Both the position numbers and the translations under genes were made by a program. A model generated the notes under the pieces. It was not told where the DNA came from and did not search any database. It saw nothing but the letters and a program-made list of their open reading frames with translations. 9,139 nt of DNA, taken from assembly GCA_015487755.1 (NCBI GenBank), contig WFPG01000150.1:1-9139 (forward strand), in the 5' to 3' direction. This document shows positions 6,484 to 9,139 of the stretch, one piece after another. Each line of letters opens with the position of its first letter. The stretch's first letter is position 1. Source of the stretch: Acidobacteriota bacterium (GTDB lineage: Bacteria; Acidobacteriota; Holophagae; Thermotomaculales; Thermotomaculaceae).

Positions 6484-7079
6484 TTTAAATTCTTAAATAT
6501 GGAAAAGATTTCCGTTTCAAGTTCAATTATTATGTTCTCAACCTTTTCGTTAAATATGTTGTAAAAAATCAAGAAAGGTATGGCAATGCTCAAACCTGCC
6601 GCCGTGGTTATCAATGCCTCGGATATACCTTTGGCAAGCAAATCTGCATGCCCCAAACCCTTTGCCGATATTACCGCAAAAACCTTAATCATACCTGTAA
6701 CCGTGCCTAACAAGCCTAAAAGAGGCTCAATTGAAACGATTGTGGACAATGTTGCAAGGTTTTTTTCAAGCATTTTGGTGGATTTTTTACCTACGGTTTC
6801 TATTAACTCTTTTAAATCCTCTTCAGGCAAATCCCTATTTTCAATTGCCTCTATCAATAGAGGTTTAACTACCGAACTTGCGTTTTTTCTAACATAATTA
6901 AGTGCAAGGTCAAATTTCCCGTCCGCAATATACTCTTTTACTTTTAAAAAAAGTTCGGAATTTACAACTTTGTAGTACCTTAAATTTATAAACCTTTCTA
7001 TTATAATGGCAAGCCCTAAAATAAATCCCCCTATTATGGGTATCATTAGGGGGCCGCCTTTAGCTAAAAATTGATACAT
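6480..7079 (-). CDS. exbB: ExbB/TolQ/MotA-family proton channel protein
   Basis: A 199-aa inner-membrane protein with three hydrophobic segments: about 10-30 (PLMIPIIGGFILGLAIIIERF), about 109-137 (ATLSTIVSIEPLLGLLGTVTGMIKVF) and about 154-178 (ALITTAAGLSIAIPFLIFYNIF). LLGLLGTVTGMI and the ALITTAAGLSIAIP block are the conserved MotA/TolQ/ExbB signatures that line the pore; a cytoplasmic helical domain separates segments 1 and 2. It forms the multimeric stator around ExbD. The ATG at 7079 lies 1 nt after the guaB stop, with AGGT about 11 nt upstream. The short length fits ExbB-like rather than longer TolQ proteins, but the substrate system cannot be told from here. Confidence 0.92.
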   Translation of the reverse strand: MYQFLAKGGPLMIPIIGGFILGLAIIIERFINLRYYKVVNSELFLKVKEYIADGKFDLALNYVRKNASSVVKPLLIEAIENRDLPEEDLKELIETVGKKSTKMLEKNLATLSTIVSIEPLLGLLGTVTGMIKVFAVISAKGLGHADLLAKGISEALITTAAGLSIAIPFLIFYNIFNEKVENIIIELETEIFSIFKNLK

Positions 7080-7080
7080 A

Positions 7081-8556
7081 TCAGTCTAACCTGTAATTCG
7101 GTGCTTCTTTTGTGATTACAACATCGTGCGCATGGCTTTCCCTTAACCCTGCATTTGTAATCCTTATAAAACGCGCCTTTGTCTGCAATTCCTTTATATT
7201 CTTACAGCCTGCAAGCCCCATCCCTGAACGAAGGCCTCCGACTAACTGATATATTATGCCCGACAAACTCCCTCTGTAAAGCACCTGGCCTTCAATGCCT
7301 TCGGGAACAAGTTTTGTTTTTTCAACATCGGCAGACTGGAAGTACCTGTCTGCGCTTCCCTTTTTCATTGCACCTATTGAGCCCATTCCCCTGTAAGTTT
7401 TGTATGTCCTTCCCTGATAGTAAACAGTCTCTCCCGGCGCTTCGTCCGTTCCCGCAAAAAGGCTTCCTATCATAACTGAATCAGCACCTGCAACCAAAGC
7501 CTTTGTTATATCTCCCGAAAACTTTATTCCCCCATCCGCAATCAAAGGGGTATTATACTTCTTACAAACCTTTGCCGCTTCCGCAATAGCGGTTATCTGG
7601 GGCATTCCGCAACCTGTTACAACCCTTGTGGTGCATATAGAGCCGGGCCCTATTCCAACCTTAACCACATCAGCTCCAGCTTTAATAAGCGCTTCAGCGC
7701 CTTCAGCCGTTGCAATATTTCCTACAACAAACTCTTTTTCAGGGTACTTTTTCTTTAAAATCCTGGTAGCTTCTAAAACCGCTTCAGAGTGGCCGTGGGA
7801 AGAATCTATTACAAGTATGTCAACATTCTTTTTTATAAGTTCGTCAGCCCTGTCAAGGTAATCTCCCGTAACCCCTATGGCCGCGCCTACCCTCAGCCTT
7901 CCCAATTCGTCTTTACAAGCATGAGGGTATTGTATTTTCTTTTCAATATCTTTAACGGTAATTAAGCCCCTTAAATGAAAATCATCGTCCACTACAAGAA
8001 GTTTTTCAATTCTATGCCTGTGAAGTATCTCTTTAGCCTGCTCCAGAGTGGTTCCTACCGGGACTGTTACAAGGTTTTCTTTGGTCATTAAATCCTTTAC
8101 CTTCTTATTAAGGTCTGTTACAAACCTTAAATCCCTGTTGGTAAGTATGCCGACAAGTTTGCCGCCCGCTTTACCTGACTGTGTCACAGGCACACCTGAA
8201 ATTTTGTACTTTGCCATTAACTCTTCAGCCTGATAAATTGAGGCATCAGGAGAAATGGTAATAGGGTCAACAATCATTCCCGATTCAGACCTTTTAACCT
8301 TGTCAACCTCTTCAGCCTGTTCTTCAATTGAAAGGTTTTTGTGAATAATCCCTATTCCCCCTAACTGCGCTATGGCAATTGCAAGCCTTGATTCCGTTAC
8401 TGTATCCATAGCGGCACTGATTAGGGGGATATTCAACTTAATCTTTTTTGAAAGAACAGTGCTAACATCAACATCGTTAGGGTGGACTTCAGAGTATCCC
8501 GGGACAATTAAAACATCGTCAAAGGTTAAAGCAATATCAGGCATTTTATCAAGCAT
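7081..8556 (-). CDS. guaB: Inosine-5'-monophosphate dehydrogenase
   Basis: A 491-aa cytoplasmic enzyme that oxidises IMP to XMP with NAD+, the committed step to GMP. The barrel is interrupted by two CBS domains (about 93-148 and 157-206) that sense nucleotides. Hallmarks are [14 protein letters not shown] near the N-terminus, VIDSSHGHS, the loop [11 protein letters not shown] with catalytic C308, [11 protein letters not shown], the flap [10 protein letters not shown] and EGIEGQV...[10 protein letters not shown] near the C-terminus. Length is normal for the family (about 490). The ATG at 8556 is preferred over the TTG at 8559 because GAGGTGA sits at better spacing from it. The gene follows the secA stop directly (sequence TGATTGATG) and is followed 1 nt later by exbB, so it is mid-operon with no guaA in view. 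Confidence 0.97.
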   Translation of the reverse strand: MLDKMPDIALTFDDVLIVPGYSEVHPNDVDVSTVLSKKIKLNIPLISAAMDTVTESRLAIAIAQLGGIGIIHKNLSIEEQAEEVDKVKRSESGMIVDPITISPDASIYQAEELMAKYKISGVPVTQSGKAGGKLVGILTNRDLRFVTDLNKKVKDLMTKENLVTVPVGTTLEQAKEILHRHRIEKLLVVDDDFHLRGLITVKDIEKKIQYPHACKDELGRLRVGAAIGVTGDYLDRADELIKKNVDILVIDSSHGHSEAVLEATRILKKKYPEKEFVVGNIATAEGAEALIKAGADVVKVGIGPGSICTTRVVTGCGMPQITAIAEAAKVCKKYNTPLIADGGIKFSGDITKALVAGADSVMIGSLFAGTDEAPGETVYYQGRTYKTYRGMGSIGAMKKGSADRYFQSADVEKTKLVPEGIEGQVLYRGSLSGIIYQLVGGLRSGMGLAGCKNIKELQTKARFIRITNAGLRESHAHDVVITKEAPNYRLD

Positions 8557-8559
8557 CAA

Positions 8560-9139
8560 TCACCTCTCATTTCTTCCGCAACATTTTTTATATTTTTTAC
8601 CGCTGCCGCAGGGGCAGGGGTCATTTCTTCCTATTTTAGGCTTATCCCTTTTAACCGTTGCGACAACCGGAGCCTGCTGGTCTTTCGCGCTTGCGTGCAA
8701 CAGCCTTTTCTGTTTTGCCTTTGCCTTTCTCTTTTCTTCTCTTACCTGTTCTTCCGAAGCAGGCTGAATCCAATAGAGAACCTTGATAATATTGTCTTCT
8801 ACCCTGGACATCATATCTTCAAAAAGGGCAAAACTCTCTTTTTTATACTCAATAATAGGGTCTTTCTGGCCGTATCCCCTTAAGCCTATTGCATCTTTTA
8901 AGTGATCCATATTCAAAAGGTGGTCTTTCCAGTGCCTGTCAAGGAATTGAAGGGCAACAAACCTTTCGTGCATTTTAAACATCTCTTCATTGCCTATTTT
9001 TCTTACCTTCTCGTTATAGGCTTCGGTTACCCTTTTATACATCTCTTCCGTAAGTTTGTTTCTCGGTATCTTTCTAACCTCGTCAGGCTCTATATCGTAA
9101 GCAAAGTACTCTTTTATCTTTTTTGCATACTCTTCCGCA
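8560..9139 (-). CDS. secA: Protein translocase ATPase SecA, C-terminal part (5' end beyond window)
   Basis: The reading frame is open to the right edge and encodes the last 192 residues. Residues up to about 125 match the SecA helical scaffold/wing region, with [50 protein letters not shown] sequence (conserved blocks [12 protein letters not shown] and LRGYGQKDP). A basic, variable linker follows (about 140-170), then the C-terminal SEC-C zinc motif [19 protein letters not shown], with C-x-C and CC as ligands, which binds SecB or ribosomes in characterised proteins. SecA drives export through SecYEG at the inner membrane. An internal ATG at 9042 is not the start, since conserved sequence continues upstream. 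It is the first visible gene of the long operon and ends at a TGA next to guaB. Confidence 0.97.
   Translation of the reverse strand, partial: AEEYAKKIKEYFAYDIEPDEVRKIPRNKLTEEMYKRVTEAYNEKVRKIGNEEMFKMHERFVALQFLDRHWKDHLLNMDHLKDAIGLRGYGQKDPIIEYKKESFALFEDMMSRVEDNIIKVLYWIQPASEEQVREEKRKAKAKQKRLLHASAKDQQAPVVATVKRDKPKIGRNDPCPCGSGKKYKKCCGRNER

Noticed and set aside
1..9139. Mobile elements, integration sites or transferred DNA
   Set aside because: No transposase, integrase, terminal inverted repeats or tRNA fragments were seen, and composition and codon use look uniform across the window.

Overview
The window is a compact, all-minus-strand bacterial region of moderately low GC (about 40% by eye) with two transcription units, read right to left. 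ExbB/ExbD-type membrane proteins and a SPOR-domain cell-wall protein point to a diderm (Gram-negative) cell. A class III ribonucleotide reductase with its radical-SAM activase points to anaerobic or oxygen-limited growth. Lysine/glutamate/arginine-rich proteins and AGG/AAA/GAG-rich codon use would fit a thermophile, but that is only an impression. I cannot place the phylum from the sequence.

Unit 1 (9139 to 3100) is a tightly packed seven-gene run: the 3' end of secA, guaB (IMP dehydrogenase), exbB, exbD, a 73-aa DUF2007-type protein, a SPOR + SpoIID/LytB-type peptidoglycan protein, and surE. Adjacent genes overlap by 1-4 nt or are separated by 0-9 nt, so they probably share one transcript whose promoter lies upstream of the window. 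The genes cover protein export, GMP synthesis, proton-driven envelope energetics, glycan-strand processing and nucleotide salvage; this looks like an operon of convenience rather than a single pathway. Two starts (guaB and the SpoIID protein) have an in-frame TTG immediately before an ATG, and I prefer the ATG in both cases.

A 195-bp AT-rich intergenic region (2905-3099) holds a possible weak terminator for unit 1 and a near-consensus sigma70 promoter for unit 2. That promoter is overlapped by two 16-bp NrdR-box-like elements whose starts are 32 bp apart.

Unit 2 (2904 to beyond 1) is the anaerobic dNTP-synthesis operon: nrdD, a 65-aa ORF, and an nrdG-type activase that runs off the left edge. 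The main discovery is that nrdD is split. The 690-aa product carries the ATP cone, the barrel with its cysteines and the C-terminal zinc knuckles, but it ends before the glycyl-radical loop. The loop (RVMGY, followed by RPV..FNKGK..EF..R) is carried by the separate 65-aa protein. That ORF starts with an ATG directly after, and in frame with, the nrdD amber stop, and it has its own strong Shine-Dalgarno GGAGG. Charged, helix-forming segments lie on both sides of the break and could rejoin the two chains.
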